Part shown: positions 9,980 through 21,848 of the stretch, in pieces | Layout of the letters: every line of letters starts with the position of its first letter | Position numbering within the stretch: position 1 is the first letter of the stretch | DNA from: Azotosporobacter soli | GTDB taxonomy: Bacteria > Bacillota > Negativicutes > SG130 | Direction: 5' to 3' | Length of the DNA: 64,000 bases | Assembly: GCF_030542965.1 (NCBI RefSeq) | Contig: NZ_JAUAOA010000002.1 | Coordinates: 186,001-250,000 of the forward strand | The notes under the pieces: generated by a model | The model's database searches: none | What the model saw: the letters and a program-made list of their open reading frames with translations, nothing else | Told to the model about the DNA's origin: nothing | Translations under genes and position numbers: made by a program

Positions 9980-10753
9980 CTACCAGTTGCGATTGGAACC
10001 GCCTCCGCCACCGCTGCCGCCGCCAAATCCATCGGAGCCTCCGCCGCTTCCGCCACCGCCGCCTCGGCGTCCCATCGTTAGAATCAGGATGATCAGCGAC
10101 GTGATATTGCCGCCCAAAAACAGCCAGTCAATCAAAAGCAAGCCGATCAGGCCAAGCGCAGCCAAGACCTTGACCCAGGTCGGCAGATCATCGAACCAGT
10201 TTGCGGAGTGTTTGGCCGGCGCGGTTTGCGTGCCGCCGGCCTTTAGATCCACGTTGTATTCTTTCGCCACAACCGTCGTCAGCACCTGATAGCCATTGAC
10301 GATTCCGGCTTCATATTTTCCCTGCTTAAAGAACGGCACCATGCTTTCGTCCTGGATCCGCCCTGTCTTGCCATCCGGCAATGCGCCTTCCAGACCATAG
10401 CCTACTTCAATGCGCGATACCCGATCCTGAACCGCGACCAGCATCACGACGCCATTATTCAACGTCTTATCGCCGACGCCCCATTGACGCAAGATCGCAA
10501 GTCCGAATTCATCCGGATTTGCGCCGTCCAGTGTCGGAACCGTCACGACAATGACCTGCGCCTTCGTTTGCGAAGCAAGCTTCGCACCTAGTGAACGGAT
10601 GCGCCCCTTCGCTTCTTCTCCCAATACGCCGGCATAGTCCTGTACGTAAATGCTGGATGTCGGACGCGGCGGAATCGGCGTTTCCGCTCCCGCCGCACCG
10701 GCCCAACTCATCAGCAAAAGCAGGAGAAGCAAGGCAGACAACCATCGTTTCAT
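9980..10753 (-). CDS. TPM-domain (YgcG-like) membrane protein
   Basis: About 257 residues. The signal peptide is MKRWLSALLLLLLLMSWAG, with cleavage near AGAAGA. A TPM (TPM_phosphatase) domain spans about 35-165, including the YVQDYAGVL entry motif and the VGYGLEGALPDG segment. One membrane helix (about 195-230) is followed by a low-complexity Gly/Ser tail ending GGGGSNRNW. TPM proteins are commonly encoded with LemA, as here (LemA lies just upstream); the pair is envelope-associated and of uncertain function. The ATG at 10751-10753 is chosen because GAGGGG lies eight bases upstream; the ATG two codons earlier is too close. Confidence 0.85.
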   Translation of the reverse strand: MKRWLSALLLLLLLMSWAGAAGAETPIPPRPTSSIYVQDYAGVLGEEAKGRIRSLGAKLASQTKAQVIVVTVPTLDGANPDEFGLAILRQWGVGDKTLNNGVVMLVAVQDRVSRIEVGYGLEGALPDGKTGRIQDESMVPFFKQGKYEAGIVNGYQVLTTVVAKEYNVDLKAGGTQTAPAKHSANWFDDLPTWVKVLAALGLIGLLLIDWLFLGGNITSLIILILTMGRRGGGGGSGGGSDGFGGGSGGGGGSNRNW

Positions 10754-10831
10754 ATCCATCGCCCCTCTATCTACCCTTTTGGACGGCAGATCTTCGCTTT
10801 CTAAAATAATAAAAGCAAAGCATATTTTTTC

Positions 10832-10935
10832 AACACGAAGCTGGGAAGGGGCAGATAATATCTGCCCTGTTGAAGAAGCGCTTCGCCTCTAAAAAGTCTT
10901 CCGTTCTTCCTTCACGCTTTGTGTCTTCGTGTTAA
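10832..10935. repeat. Family A inverted repeat, copy A2
   Basis: AACACGAAG (10832-10840) opposite TCTTCGTGTTAA (10924-10935), with GGGAAGGGGCAG and CTTCCGTTCTTCC-like interior arms. It sits between the LemA stop and the TPM-protein start, so it may lie inside a lemA-tpm transcript. Confidence 0.8.
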
Positions 10936-10956
10936 AAACTTATCCTTATCGCATCG

Positions 10957-11514
10957 TTAAAACTTAACCTGCGGCACTGCTTTGGCAGCTTCGTCCGCTT
11001 TGAAGTATTCTTTCTGCGTAAAACCGAATGCGCCTGCAAAGATGCTGGTCGGCAAGGATTTTATCTTCGTATTGTAGACCTGCACCGCATCGTTATAATC
11101 TTTGCGTGCTACCGCGATTCTGTTTTCTGTGCCGGCCAGTTCATCCATCAGTTGTTTGAAGCTGGCATCCGCTTTCAGGTTCGGATAATTTTCCGCCACC
11201 ATCAGCAAACGGCTAAGCGCGCCGTTCATGTCGCTGTTGGCTTGCGCCTTGGCTGCAGGGCCTTGGGCGCCCGCTAATTTGGCACGCGCATCCGAAACAG
11301 CCTGAATTGCGGCCTGTTCATGCGCCGCATAGCCTTTTACCGTATTGACCAGATTCGGAATCAGATCGCCGCGTCGCTGCAGCTGATTTTCAATCTGACT
11401 CCATTTCCCGTTAACGCTTTCGTTCATGCCGACCAGACCGTTATAGCTGGAAAAAGCGCCTATAGCGATCACCGCGACTAAAGCCAGGACTATCCACAAT
11501 GCTTTATTGTTCAT
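10957..11514 (-). CDS. lemA: LemA family protein
   Basis: 185 residues. One N-terminal membrane helix (about 5-23) is followed by the LemA helical domain; the conserved segment QLQRRGDLIPNLVNTVKGYA is clear, as is the C-terminal YNTKIKSLPTSIFAGAFGF. Topology is N-out with a helical domain outside the membrane. The role is unsettled, with links to envelope stress and to TPM/M48 partners; the TPM gene follows on the same strand. AGGAGG precedes the ATG. Confidence 0.93.
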   Translation of the reverse strand: MNNKALWIVLALVAVIAIGAFSSYNGLVGMNESVNGKWSQIENQLQRRGDLIPNLVNTVKGYAAHEQAAIQAVSDARAKLAGAQGPAAKAQANSDMNGALSRLLMVAENYPNLKADASFKQLMDELAGTENRIAVARKDYNDAVQVYNTKIKSLPTSIFAGAFGFTQKEYFKADEAAKAVPQVKF

Positions 11515-11614
11515 TTTAAATTCCTCCTTAGATGCTGTGCCTTATTGCACAGAATTCCCTTTCATTGTACTACGACTCGAAGCAACTTGTCACGCGAAGA
11601 TGAGACTCAGGCGG

Positions 11615-11712
11615 ATTGTCTCGTAGCTATTGGCTTAGGGCTCCTGGCTCAAAAAGCTTCTAGCCGTTCTGCCCGTCCTGCCATTAACCATTCTTTTATT
11701 AACCATCCTGCC
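11615..11712 (+). repeat. Family B heptad repeat, copy B2
   Basis: TAGCTATTGGCTTAGGGCTC, CTGGCTC and then TAGCCGTTCTGCCCG and CCTGCCATTAACC. Its last bases overlap the final codons and stop of uvrC, so the repeat supplies the uvrC 3' end. Confidence 0.65.
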
Positions 11713-13531
11713 GCCGTTGCTCCGTAGCGCGAAAGAAATTCTGCATCTCTTCCGCGGCCTTGCGGTTCATGCCGGGAACAGCGCACAGCTGTTCGAGCGT
11801 CGCCGCGCGCATTTCCTCGATGCTGGCAAACGCCTGCCAGAGCGCCTGCCTTCGTTTCGGCCCAATGCCTTCGATATGATCGAGTACGGAGGCGACATTA
11901 CGCTTGCTGCGCAATTTACGGTGATAAGTGATCGCGAAACGATGCGCCTCGTCGCGAATGCGCTGCACAAGGTACATCGCCGCCGATTCCTTCGGCAGGA
12001 TGACAGGCTCGCTTTCGCCTTCGCGAAAGATATGTTCGAATTCTTTCGCCAGTCCAACGACCGGTATCTGATAATGTCCCGCAGCGCGAATGATTTCAAG
12101 CGCCGAGGAAAGCTGGCCCTTACCGCCGTCGATGATGATCAGATCCGGCAAGTCCTTCGGCGTACCGCTGTAGCGACGGCCGACGACTTCGCGCATCGAA
12201 TTGAAATCATCCGGTTTGCCGTCCTGGCTTGCCAGCCTGAATTTTCGGTAGGCGGCCTTATGCGGTCGTCCGCCTTGGAAGACAACCATCGATGCCACCG
12301 TTTCCGCGCCCTGGATATGGGAAATATCGAAACACTCGATGCGCTGCGGCGCTTCGCTCAGGCCGATCGCATCGGCAAGCTGTTCGATCGCCCCGTCTTC
12401 CAACCTGATCTTGGCGGCGAGGCGCAGATTCTCCGCCGCCAAAACGGTGGATGCGTTATCCGCAGCCATTGTCACTAAATCTCGTTTGCTGCCGCGTTGC
12501 GGCACCAATAGTTCAACCTTGCCTTCGCGTAGTCCGCCCAGCCAACCAGCAATCAACTCCGCCTCCGGCAGTGCAGTCGGTAATAATATTTCCCGGGGAA
12601 TAAATGCGGCCTGACTATAATATTGCTTGAGAAAAGCCGTCAAAACATCAGCCTGTTCTTCATCCAATCCCGCTCCCGTCAAAAGGAAATGATCGCGCCC
12701 CACCAATTTGCCGCTGCGAATAAAAAACACCTGTACGCAACTGCCATTTTCACTTTGCGCAATACCGATCACATCCTGATCGCCTGCACCGGTCACACCG
12801 TTATTCCGTGCGGTAATCTGCTCGACCGCCGCCAACTGGTCACGAAAGCGGGCGGCGCGTTCGAACTCCATCGCCTCCGCCGCTTCGGCCATACGCCGTT
12901 TCAACTCACGCGCCAGCGTATCGCTGCGACCTTCCAGAAGCAAACAGACATCCTGCACCATCTGACGATAGGGCGCCGCTTCAACGAATCCCGCGCAAGG
13001 GCCCAGGCAACGCTTAATGTGATACTCCAAACAAGGACGACGCTGTTCAAGCGTCCGGCAGCTGCGCAACGGAAACATCTTGCGCAACAGTTTTATCGTT
13101 TCATGCACCGCGCCGGCGCTGGTATACGGCCCGAAATAGCGCGCGCCGTCCTTCGCCACGCGCCGCGCAACGTATAGACGCGGGAATTCCTCCTGCAGAC
13201 TGACTTTGATATACGGGTAGGTCTTGTCGTCGCGCAGACTGATATTGTATTTGGGCCGATGCTGCTTGATCAGATTGCATTCCAGGATCAACGCTTCCAC
13301 TTCGCTGCCGGTCACGATATATTCGAGATCTTCAATCCGACTGACCATCGCTTTCACTTTAGGCGAGTGATTCTTATGCGATTGAAAGTAGGAACGCACA
13401 CGGTTTTTCAGAACAACGGCTTTGCCGACATAGATGATATGACCGCCGCGATCCTTCATCAGATAAACGCCTGGTTTTTCCGGCAGATGTTGCAATTTTT
13501 CTTTGATTTTTTCTCTGATTTCTTCGTCCAT
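11699..13531 (-). CDS. uvrC: UvrABC excision nuclease subunit C
   Basis: 610 residues, full length. A GIY-YIG domain at the N terminus (PGVYLMKDRGGHIIYVGKAV) makes the 3' incision. A Cys-containing linker follows, a UVR segment at about 200-235 (MEFERAARFRDQ) binds UvrB, an RNase-H-like domain (ECFDISHIQGAE, IIDGGKGQLSSA) makes the 5' incision, and tandem helix-hairpin-helix motifs end the protein (IEGIGPKRRQAL, VPGMNRKAA). It acts in nucleotide-excision repair with UvrA and UvrB, encoded a few kb away. The ATG has an AGGA site. The C terminus runs into repeat B2. Confidence 0.97.
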   Translation of the reverse strand: MDEEIREKIKEKLQHLPEKPGVYLMKDRGGHIIYVGKAVVLKNRVRSYFQSHKNHSPKVKAMVSRIEDLEYIVTGSEVEALILECNLIKQHRPKYNISLRDDKTYPYIKVSLQEEFPRLYVARRVAKDGARYFGPYTSAGAVHETIKLLRKMFPLRSCRTLEQRRPCLEYHIKRCLGPCAGFVEAAPYRQMVQDVCLLLEGRSDTLARELKRRMAEAAEAMEFERAARFRDQLAAVEQITARNNGVTGAGDQDVIGIAQSENGSCVQVFFIRSGKLVGRDHFLLTGAGLDEEQADVLTAFLKQYYSQAAFIPREILLPTALPEAELIAGWLGGLREGKVELLVPQRGSKRDLVTMAADNASTVLAAENLRLAAKIRLEDGAIEQLADAIGLSEAPQRIECFDISHIQGAETVASMVVFQGGRPHKAAYRKFRLASQDGKPDDFNSMREVVGRRYSGTPKDLPDLIIIDGGKGQLSSALEIIRAAGHYQIPVVGLAKEFEHIFREGESEPVILPKESAAMYLVQRIRDEAHRFAITYHRKLRSKRNVASVLDHIEGIGPKRRQALWQAFASIEEMRAATLEQLCAVPGMNRKAAEEMQNFFRATEQRRQDG

Positions 13532-13662
13532 CCTGCTCGTCCTTTCTTCCTTTCACTGTCAAACACCTACTCTTAGTATCTGCCTATAACGAATCGCTTG
13601 CAAGCCTTGTTTTCATTGCTTTCTGACAACTCGTTGTTCTTTGTATACATTGACATTATCGG

Positions 13663-13691
13663 TTGTGGAATCGCTTTTCCTATACTATAAT
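13663..13691 (+). promoter_or_regulatory. Sigma-A type promoter of accC
   Basis: TTGTGG (13663-13668), a 17-base spacer, then TATAAT (13686-13691), about 70 bases before the accC start. The stretch between the divergent uvrC and accC genes shows nothing else clear. Confidence 0.65.
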
Positions 13692-13758
13692 GAAAACTAT
13701 TAGTTTATTTTTTAACACAGTAAAAATTTTTGCTGATGCAAATGGGGGGTCTACTTCG

Positions 13759-15138
13759 ATGTTCAAACGACTACTAATCGCCAACCGCGGCGAAATTGCG
13801 GTCAGAATCATCCGGGCCTGTCAGGAGCTGGAAATCGAAACCGTTGCAGTTTATTCCGACGTGGATGCGGAAGCCTTGCATGTAAAGCTGGCTGATCAGG
13901 CATATCACATCGGTCCGGCGGATCCGGCCAAGAGCTACCTGAACATGGACGCAATCATCATGGCGGCAAAAGCAGCCAAGGCAGAGGCCATTCATCCCGG
14001 TTACGGCTTTCTCTCGGAAAGCGCCGAATTTGCTGAAAAGGTCACGAACTCCGGACTGATTTTTGTCGGTCCGCACGCAGAAACCATCCGCCAGGTAGGC
14101 AACAAGGACGCGGCCCGCGAAGCGATGCGCAGCGCCGGTTTGCCGATGACGGTCGGCAGTGAGCCGATCAGCAGCGCCGATCACGCCTGCCGTATGGCGG
14201 AAGAAATCGGTTACCCCGTCATCTTAAAACCCATTTCCGGCGGCGGCGGCAAATCGATGTACGTCGCACAATCGCAGGCCGAATTATTATCCGCTTTGGT
14301 AAAAGTTGACGTCAGTCATAAAGGTTTCTACCTGGAAACTTATATTTCGGAAGCCCGCCACATTGAAGTGCAGATTATGGCCGACAACTTCGGCAATGTC
14401 CTGCATGTCGGCGAACGCGAATGTTCCTTGCAGCGACGCAACCAAAAGATCCTTGAAGAATCACCGTCCAGCGCCCTGACGCCGGAAATGCGTCACAAGG
14501 TCGGCGCACTTGCGATTCGTGCGGCGAAAAGTATCCATTACACCAATCTCGGTACAGTCGAATTCTTACTTGACGTACGCACCGGAAAATTCTACTTCAT
14601 GGAAATCAATCCGCGCATCCAGGTGGAACACGCGGTCACCGAAATGGTGACCGGCATCGACCTGGTTCGCCGTCAGATCCGCATTGCGGCCGGTGAACCG
14701 TTAAATAAGAAACAGGAAGACATCGATTTTATCGGTCACGCGATCGAATGCCGCATCAATGCGGAAGATCCAGAAAATGAATTCCGTCCGTCGCCCGGTT
14801 TGATCGACTTTTACCATCAACCCGGCGGCCCCCGTGTTCGCGTGGATAGCGGAGTTTGCGCCGGTGAGACCGTGCAGCCCTACTACGATCCGATGATCGC
14901 CAAAGTCATCGCACACGGGCGCACCCGCGGCGACGCGATCAAGATCATGCGCCGCGCCCTCTCCGAATTCCGTCTCTCCGGCATCAAGACGAATATCGGC
15001 TTTCATTTGGAAGTCCTGAATAACTCCCATTTCTGCAGCGGCAATATCGATACGCAGTTCATCTATAAGCGGATGACCCCAGCCAAAGACAGCTCCCCTG
15101 CAGAAGCGGAAGAAAAACTGATCCATCATCACAGATAG
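13759..15138 (+). CDS. accC: Biotin carboxylase
   Basis: 459 residues starting MFKRLLIANRGEIAVRIIRA, the standard biotin-carboxylase N terminus; the ATG at 13759 has GGGGGG eight bases upstream, and the longer in-frame extension is not needed. The ATP-grasp fold has KPISGGGGKSMYVA, the EINPRIQVEHAVTEM catalytic block and the C-terminal RRALSEFRLSG lid. It carboxylates biotin on a carrier protein using ATP and bicarbonate. No accB, carboxyltransferase or oxaloacetate decarboxylase genes lie beside it, so whether it serves acetyl-CoA carboxylase or another biotin enzyme is open. It is the only plus-strand gene and has its own promoter and terminator. Confidence 0.95.
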   Translation: MFKRLLIANRGEIAVRIIRACQELEIETVAVYSDVDAEALHVKLADQAYHIGPADPAKSYLNMDAIIMAAKAAKAEAIHPGYGFLSESAEFAEKVTNSGLIFVGPHAETIRQVGNKDAAREAMRSAGLPMTVGSEPISSADHACRMAEEIGYPVILKPISGGGGKSMYVAQSQAELLSALVKVDVSHKGFYLETYISEARHIEVQIMADNFGNVLHVGERECSLQRRNQKILEESPSSALTPEMRHKVGALAIRAAKSIHYTNLGTVEFLLDVRTGKFYFMEINPRIQVEHAVTEMVTGIDLVRRQIRIAAGEPLNKKQEDIDFIGHAIECRINAEDPENEFRPSPGLIDFYHQPGGPRVRVDSGVCAGETVQPYYDPMIAKVIAHGRTRGDAIKIMRRALSEFRLSGIKTNIGFHLEVLNNSHFCSGNIDTQFIYKRMTPAKDSSPAEAEEKLIHHHR

Positions 15139-15144
15139 GTTATC

Positions 15145-15176
15145 AAAAGCGACCGCCGCTAGGTGGTCGCTTTTTT
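15145..15176 (+). terminator. Terminator of accC
   Basis: AAAAGCGACC (15145-15154) and GGTCGCTTTT (15165-15174), followed by further T residues, seven bases after the accC stop. Confidence 0.92.
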
Positions 15177-15191
15177 ATGGAGTTACGATTC

Positions 15192-15272
15192 AACACGAAG
15201 AGGGGAAGAGCTGAAGAATTAAAGAAATTCAAACCTCTCCTTTTCTTCTTTTTCTTCTTTTCTTCGTGTTAA
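15192..15272. repeat. Family A inverted repeat, copy A3
   Basis: AACACGAAGAGG (15192-15203) opposite TCTTCGTGTTAA (15261-15272). The interior on the minus strand is almost pure purine then pyrimidine. It lies between the convergent ends of accC and uvrA and is the only candidate transcript end for uvrA. Confidence 0.85.
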
Positions 15273-15292
15273 AACTCCACCTTTTTCACCCT

Positions 15293-18127
15293 TTATTCTT
15301 TTATCCCTTTCGCCAGGACCGGCGCGAGGTATTGGCCGGTGTAGGACTGTTTCACTTTTACGACCTGTTCCGGCGTGCCTTTCGCGACGATCATACCGCC
15401 GCCGCTGCCGCCTTCCGGCCCGAGATCGATGATGTAGTCCGCCGTCTTGATCACGTCGAGATTGTGTTCGATCACGACCACCGTATCTCCGCCGTCCACC
15501 AGACGCTGCAGCACTTCCAGCAGCTTGTGGATGTCCGCGGTATGCAGGCCGGTCGTCGGCTCGTCGAGAATATAGAGCGTCTTGCCGGTACTGCGTCGCG
15601 CCAGTTCCGTGGCCAGCTTGACGCGCTGCGCCTCGCCGCCCGACAGCGTCGTCGCCGGCTGGCCCAGCTTGATATAGCCCAGTCCTACGTCCTGCAGCAC
15701 CTGTAGCTTGCGGTGGATCTTCGGTATGTTCTGAAAGAATTCTACGCCATCGGAGACTACCATGTCCAGCACTTGTGAAATCGTCTTGCCTTTATAATGA
15801 ACCTCCAGCGTTTCACGATTATAGCGCGCGCCCTTGCAAACTTCGCACGGCACGTAGACGTCGGGCAGAAAATGCATTTCAATCTTAATGATGCCGTCGC
15901 CGCGGCAGGCTTCGCAACGGCCGCCTTTGACGTTGAAGCTGAAGCGACCCGGCTTGTAACCGCGCATCTTTGCTTCCGGCGTCTGGCTAAACAGTTCACG
16001 AATCGAATCAAACAAGCCGGTGTACGTTGCCGGATTGGAGCGCGGCGTGCGCCCGATCGGCGATTGGTCGATGTCAATGATCTTGTCGACATGCTCCAGG
16101 CCCCGGATGTCGTCATGCGCACCGGCGCGCAGGCGGCTTTCGCGCTGCAGACGATTCGCCAGCCCCTTATAGAGGATCTCATTGACCAGCGTACTTTTGC
16201 CCGAACCGGACACGCCGGTCACCGCAGTAAAGACGCCCAGCGGAAATTTCACATTGATCGAACGCAGGTTGTTTTCCCGCGCTTTCCTCACTTCCAAATA
16301 GTTCCCTGTACCGCTGCGCCGTTTCAAAGGCACGGGAATATAACGCTTGCCGTTCAAATATTGTCCGGTGATCGACTCCGGCGTCCGGCAGATCTCATCG
16401 ACCGTTCCCTGCGCCACCACCTGCCCTCCGGCCGCTCCGGCCGCCGGGCCGATGTCAATGATCTGATCGGCCGCATACATCGTGTCTTCATCGTGCTCGA
16501 CCACCAGCAACGTATTGCCGATGTCGCGCAGATGTTTCAGCGTCGCCAGCAAACGATTGTTGTCACGCTGGTGCAGGCCGATGCTCGGCTCATCAAGAAT
16601 ATAAAGCACGCCGACCAGGCCGGAACCGATCTGGGTCGCGAGACGGATCCGCTGCGCTTCGCCGCCGGACAGCGTTCCGGCCGCCCGATCAAGAGTCAGG
16701 TACTCCAGGCCGACATTCAGTAAGAAGCCCAGTCTGGCATTGATTTCTTTCAAAATCTGCTGCGCGATTTTCTGTTCGCGCTCCGTCAGCTCCAGGCCGT
16801 CCAAAAACGCCTTTGCCTCGGCAATCGTCAGACAGGTGTATTGGTAGATATCCTGACCGCCGATCTTCACCGCCAGCGCCTCCGGTTTGAGACGCGCTCC
16901 GCCGCAGGCCGGGCAGGGACTGGATGTCATATAAGCCTCGATGTCCTCGCGCGACCAGTCCGAACTGGTTTCCATATAGCGGCGGTTCAACATCGGGATC
17001 ACGCCTTCGAACGGCGTATGATACATTTTGTTGTCGCCGTACATGTTCTCATATTGGAAGGAGAAGCGTCGATTGCCGGAACCGTGCAGAATCAATTTCT
17101 GCAGTTCCTCCGGCAACTCATTCCAGGTGACTTCGAGACCATAGCCATGTTCTTTCATCACCGCTTCCAACTGGCACATGAAATAAGAATTCATATTTTT
17201 GCTGAGCGGCGCGATCGCGCCGTCCTGCAACTCTTTCTCCCCATCCGGTACCACCAGCTCGGGATCCAGTTCCATGTTGCTGCCGAGTCCGGTACAGACC
17301 GGACAGGCGCCAAATGGGCTGTTGAAAGAAAAAAGGCGCGGCGCAATTTCCGGCAGACTGATGCCGCACTCCACACAGGCAAAATTTTGGCTGAAGACCA
17401 GTTCCTTGCCGCCGACCACATCGACGCCAACGACTCCTTCGCCCAGTTGCAGCGCCGTTTCCAGCGAATCGGCCAAACGGGTTTCCATGCCTTCCTTGAC
17501 CACCAGCCGATCGACAACGACTTCGATCGTATGCTTCTTGTTTTTTTCTAAAGTAATCTCTTCGTTGACGTCGAGCACCTGACCATCGACCCGCACTCTG
17601 GCAAAGCCCTGCTTGCGAATGTCGGCCAGGATTTTTTGGTGTTCGCCTTTTTTGCCCCGCACAACGGCCGCCAATAAAATGATCCGACTGTCCGACGGCA
17701 GTGCGGTGATTTGATCGACCATCTGTTCTACGGTCTGCTGACTGATCGCTTTGCCGCAGGTCGGACAATGCGGCCGCCCGGCCCGAGCGTACAAGAGGCG
17801 CAGATAATCATAAATTTCCGTAACCGTGCCGACCGTGGAACGCGGATTGCGGCTGGTCGTCTTTTGATCGATCGAAATAGCCGGCGATAAGCCTTCGATG
17901 TAATCGACATCCGGTTTGTCCATCTGTCCGAGAAATTGACGGGCATATGCCGAGAGCGATTCGACATAGCGTCGCTGCCCTTCGGCATAAATCGTGTCAA
18001 AGGCCAATGACGATTTTCCGGAACCGCTGAGTCCGGTAATGACAACCAGCTTATCGCGTGGTATTTCCAGATCGATATTTTTTAAATTATGCTGCCTGGC
18101 GCCTTTAATGATGATATTTTCCTGCAC
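15293..18127 (-). CDS. uvrA: UvrABC excinuclease ATPase subunit A
   Basis: 944 residues if begun at the GTG at 18125-18127, which reads (M)[20 protein letters not shown] as in other UvrA proteins and has AAGGA seven bases upstream; an ATG two codons earlier (18133) and another at 18148 are possible but have no usable RBS. Two ABC ATPase halves: Walker [13 protein letters not shown] and [12 protein letters not shown]; signatures [12 protein letters not shown] and [12 protein letters not shown]. Zinc modules are CVECG/CPVC and [14 protein letters not shown]. It is the damage-recognition dimer of nucleotide-excision repair, encoded downstream of uvrB with repeat A4 between them. Confidence 0.96.
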   Translation of the reverse strand: MQENIIIKGARQHNLKNIDLEIPRDKLVVITGLSGSGKSSLAFDTIYAEGQRRYVESLSAYARQFLGQMDKPDVDYIEGLSPAISIDQKTTSRNPRSTVGTVTEIYDYLRLLYARAGRPHCPTCGKAISQQTVEQMVDQITALPSDSRIILLAAVVRGKKGEHQKILADIRKQGFARVRVDGQVLDVNEEITLEKNKKHTIEVVVDRLVVKEGMETRLADSLETALQLGEGVVGVDVVGGKELVFSQNFACVECGISLPEIAPRLFSFNSPFGACPVCTGLGSNMELDPELVVPDGEKELQDGAIAPLSKNMNSYFMCQLEAVMKEHGYGLEVTWNELPEELQKLILHGSGNRRFSFQYENMYGDNKMYHTPFEGVIPMLNRRYMETSSDWSREDIEAYMTSSPCPACGGARLKPEALAVKIGGQDIYQYTCLTIAEAKAFLDGLELTEREQKIAQQILKEINARLGFLLNVGLEYLTLDRAAGTLSGGEAQRIRLATQIGSGLVGVLYILDEPSIGLHQRDNNRLLATLKHLRDIGNTLLVVEHDEDTMYAADQIIDIGPAAGAAGGQVVAQGTVDEICRTPESITGQYLNGKRYIPVPLKRRSGTGNYLEVRKARENNLRSINVKFPLGVFTAVTGVSGSGKSTLVNEILYKGLANRLQRESRLRAGAHDDIRGLEHVDKIIDIDQSPIGRTPRSNPATYTGLFDSIRELFSQTPEAKMRGYKPGRFSFNVKGGRCEACRGDGIIKIEMHFLPDVYVPCEVCKGARYNRETLEVHYKGKTISQVLDMVVSDGVEFFQNIPKIHRKLQVLQDVGLGYIKLGQPATTLSGGEAQRVKLATELARRSTGKTLYILDEPTTGLHTADIHKLLEVLQRLVDGGDTVVVIEHNLDVIKTADYIIDLGPEGGSGGGMIVAKGTPEQVVKVKQSYTGQYLAPVLAKGIKE

Positions 18128-18166
18128 AACCATTTCCTTCTTTCTCATTTAGGATGCGACGGATTT

Positions 18167-18259
18167 TTAACACGAAGATGGGAAGTGAAAAATAAAGAAT
18201 AGAAGAAATGCATTTTTATTTCTTCGTGCCTTTTGATTTTCTTCGTCTCTTCGTGTTAA
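18167..18259. repeat. Family A inverted repeat, copy A4
   Basis: TTAACACGAAGA (18167-18178) opposite TCTTCGTGTTAA (18248-18259), a perfect 12-base pair of arms, in the uvrB-uvrA intergenic space. It begins 9 bases after the uvrB stop on the transcribed strand. Confidence 0.88.
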
Positions 18260-18267
18260 AATCCCCA

Positions 18268-20334
<2,067 letters not shown>

Positions 20335-20436
20335 AATTGCACCTCATATCACGAACAATTTTCCATTGATAGATATTATATGATATATCCTGTCAAAAAC
20401 CAAGTTGTTTTTGCTCAAGAAAAACGTGCCGTGGTT

Positions 20437-20486
20437 TTGACGCGAAGAGGGAAAGAGACTATTTTCTTCTTTTTTTCGTGGTGAAA
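20437..20486. repeat. Family A repeat, degenerate copy A5
   Basis: TTTGACGCGAAGAGGGAAAG and TTTTTTTCGTGGTGAAA are recognisable but decayed, shortened versions of the family A termini. It directly abuts the stop codon of the PDZ protein gene at 20487. Confidence 0.55.
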
Positions 20487-21722
20487 TCAAAACTTTCGCT
20501 GCAGCCAATTCCAAGCCTTATTCAGCAGACTGGACTGCGCTAGAGTCAGATACGCGCCGACCGGGCGATTGGGTACGAGCAGCAGGCCGAGCGCCGTCAG
20601 ATCCGACGACCAGGTCTGCCGGATGCTGAAAACCCGGCCTTCGCGCAAGATCAAAAGTTCCTGCGGCCACTGCGCTGAAAGCGTCAGCGCAAGAAAGAAA
20701 TCGTCCCTCGAATGCAGCGAAAGATCATCCACCGCCAAAATAACGTCTTCGCGCCGCAAACCGGCACGACTTGCCAGGCTGCCCGGCACGACATCCAGGA
20801 TCAGCACGCCGCGCTGCGCCGGTGCGTAACGCGCTTCGCCCTTCAGTTCACGACGCATCTGCCACTGCACCATGCCTTCGTGTCCGAGCGGAGCCAAGAG
20901 CGCCGCCGGCCAAGCAAAAACTGGCCATTTTAACGAAAGCAGCGCCAAAGCAAGCAGGCTGACGCTATAAAGCACAAGCTGCGCGGCCGCGCGTCGCCCG
21001 CGTTCTTCCGGCGGACAAACGAGCGCCAGATCGCCATAGCCCAGCGCGGCAACAACCGGTAAGAGCAAATAGGTCAACTGTTCCGGCGGCGCCAACGCCG
21101 CGGGGAAAACAGGCCACCACGCAGGCATCGCCAGTGTGCCGCTCAGCACCTGCGTCTCCTGCAGCGGAACTGCCAGTAAAAGCGCCAACGGCAGCGGCCA
21201 AAAATTGAGTAGACTAAAGCCGCCGACAATTCCGTTCTTACCCTGAACGAGAACCGGCAGAAAACTGTCCTGCCCGCTCGCATAAATCAACAAACCTTCG
21301 GTCAGGTGAAGCACCGCGACCAGTGCAACGAGCTGCGCAACATCGACGTCCGGCCAGCCGGTGATCAGATGACAAAGGGCAATCAGGCCGCCCGCATAAG
21401 CAAAACAAAGCAGACGCAGATCGATCAGCAGAAGTGCGATCGCGACCGGCCAGATATAAGCGAGTCCCAAGCGACCAAGATCGATGCCGATCAGCGCAAT
21501 GACCAGGCTGGCAAGAATACCGCCCGCGCTGCCCAAGAGCAGCGCGCGCAACGTGTGACGCCAGACCTGAAAACCGGAGAGACCGAACATCAGCCGTTGC
21601 TGTTTGGCGCTGCGCCGCTGCTGCAGCCAGACAAAGAAGATGATCAGCCAAAAGACCGGCTGCAGATAAACCGCTCCAACCGTAAAAAGAATCATCGCAC
21701 CCAGAGAGTATAACACTTCCAT
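20487..21722 (-). CDS. Polytopic PDZ-domain protein, MinJ-like
   Basis: About 411 residues with seven or eight hydrophobic segments in the first 290 residues (for example VLYSLGAMILFTVGAVYL and AGGILASLVIALIGIDLG), then a cytoplasmic or membrane-proximal PDZ domain (about 300-385: GVLILDVVPGSLASRAGLR, EDVILAVDDLSLHSRDDF). Topology and position between ctpA and uvrBA match Bacillus MinJ/YvjD, the adaptor joining DivIVA to MinD; the function here is inferred from synteny, as sequence identity cannot be measured. The ATG at 21720-21722 is favoured over the upstream GTG because of GGGGGG spacing. Confidence 0.75.
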   Translation of the reverse strand: MEVLYSLGAMILFTVGAVYLQPVFWLIIFFVWLQQRRSAKQQRLMFGLSGFQVWRHTLRALLLGSAGGILASLVIALIGIDLGRLGLAYIWPVAIALLLIDLRLLCFAYAGGLIALCHLITGWPDVDVAQLVALVAVLHLTEGLLIYASGQDSFLPVLVQGKNGIVGGFSLLNFWPLPLALLLAVPLQETQVLSGTLAMPAWWPVFPAALAPPEQLTYLLLPVVAALGYGDLALVCPPEERGRRAAAQLVLYSVSLLALALLSLKWPVFAWPAALLAPLGHEGMVQWQMRRELKGEARYAPAQRGVLILDVVPGSLASRAGLRREDVILAVDDLSLHSRDDFFLALTLSAQWPQELLILREGRVFSIRQTWSSDLTALGLLLVPNRPVGAYLTLAQSSLLNKAWNWLQRKF

Positions 21723-21804
21723 CGTCACGCCCCCCTTTTTTCTCTAAAGGGTTTCACGCACCAAACATATGTTCCTCATATTATATCATAAACTTCTCTA
21801 TAAC

Positions 21805-21846
21805 AAAACAGCTGATGCGGCATTCCTCTGCCGCATCAGCTGTTTT
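21805..21846 (-). terminator. Terminator of ctpA
   Basis: An 18-base perfect inverted repeat, AAAACAGCTGATGCGGCA (21805-21822) and its complement (21829-21846), with T residues in the minus direction; it touches the ctpA stop. Confidence 0.95.
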
Positions 21847-21848
21847 TA

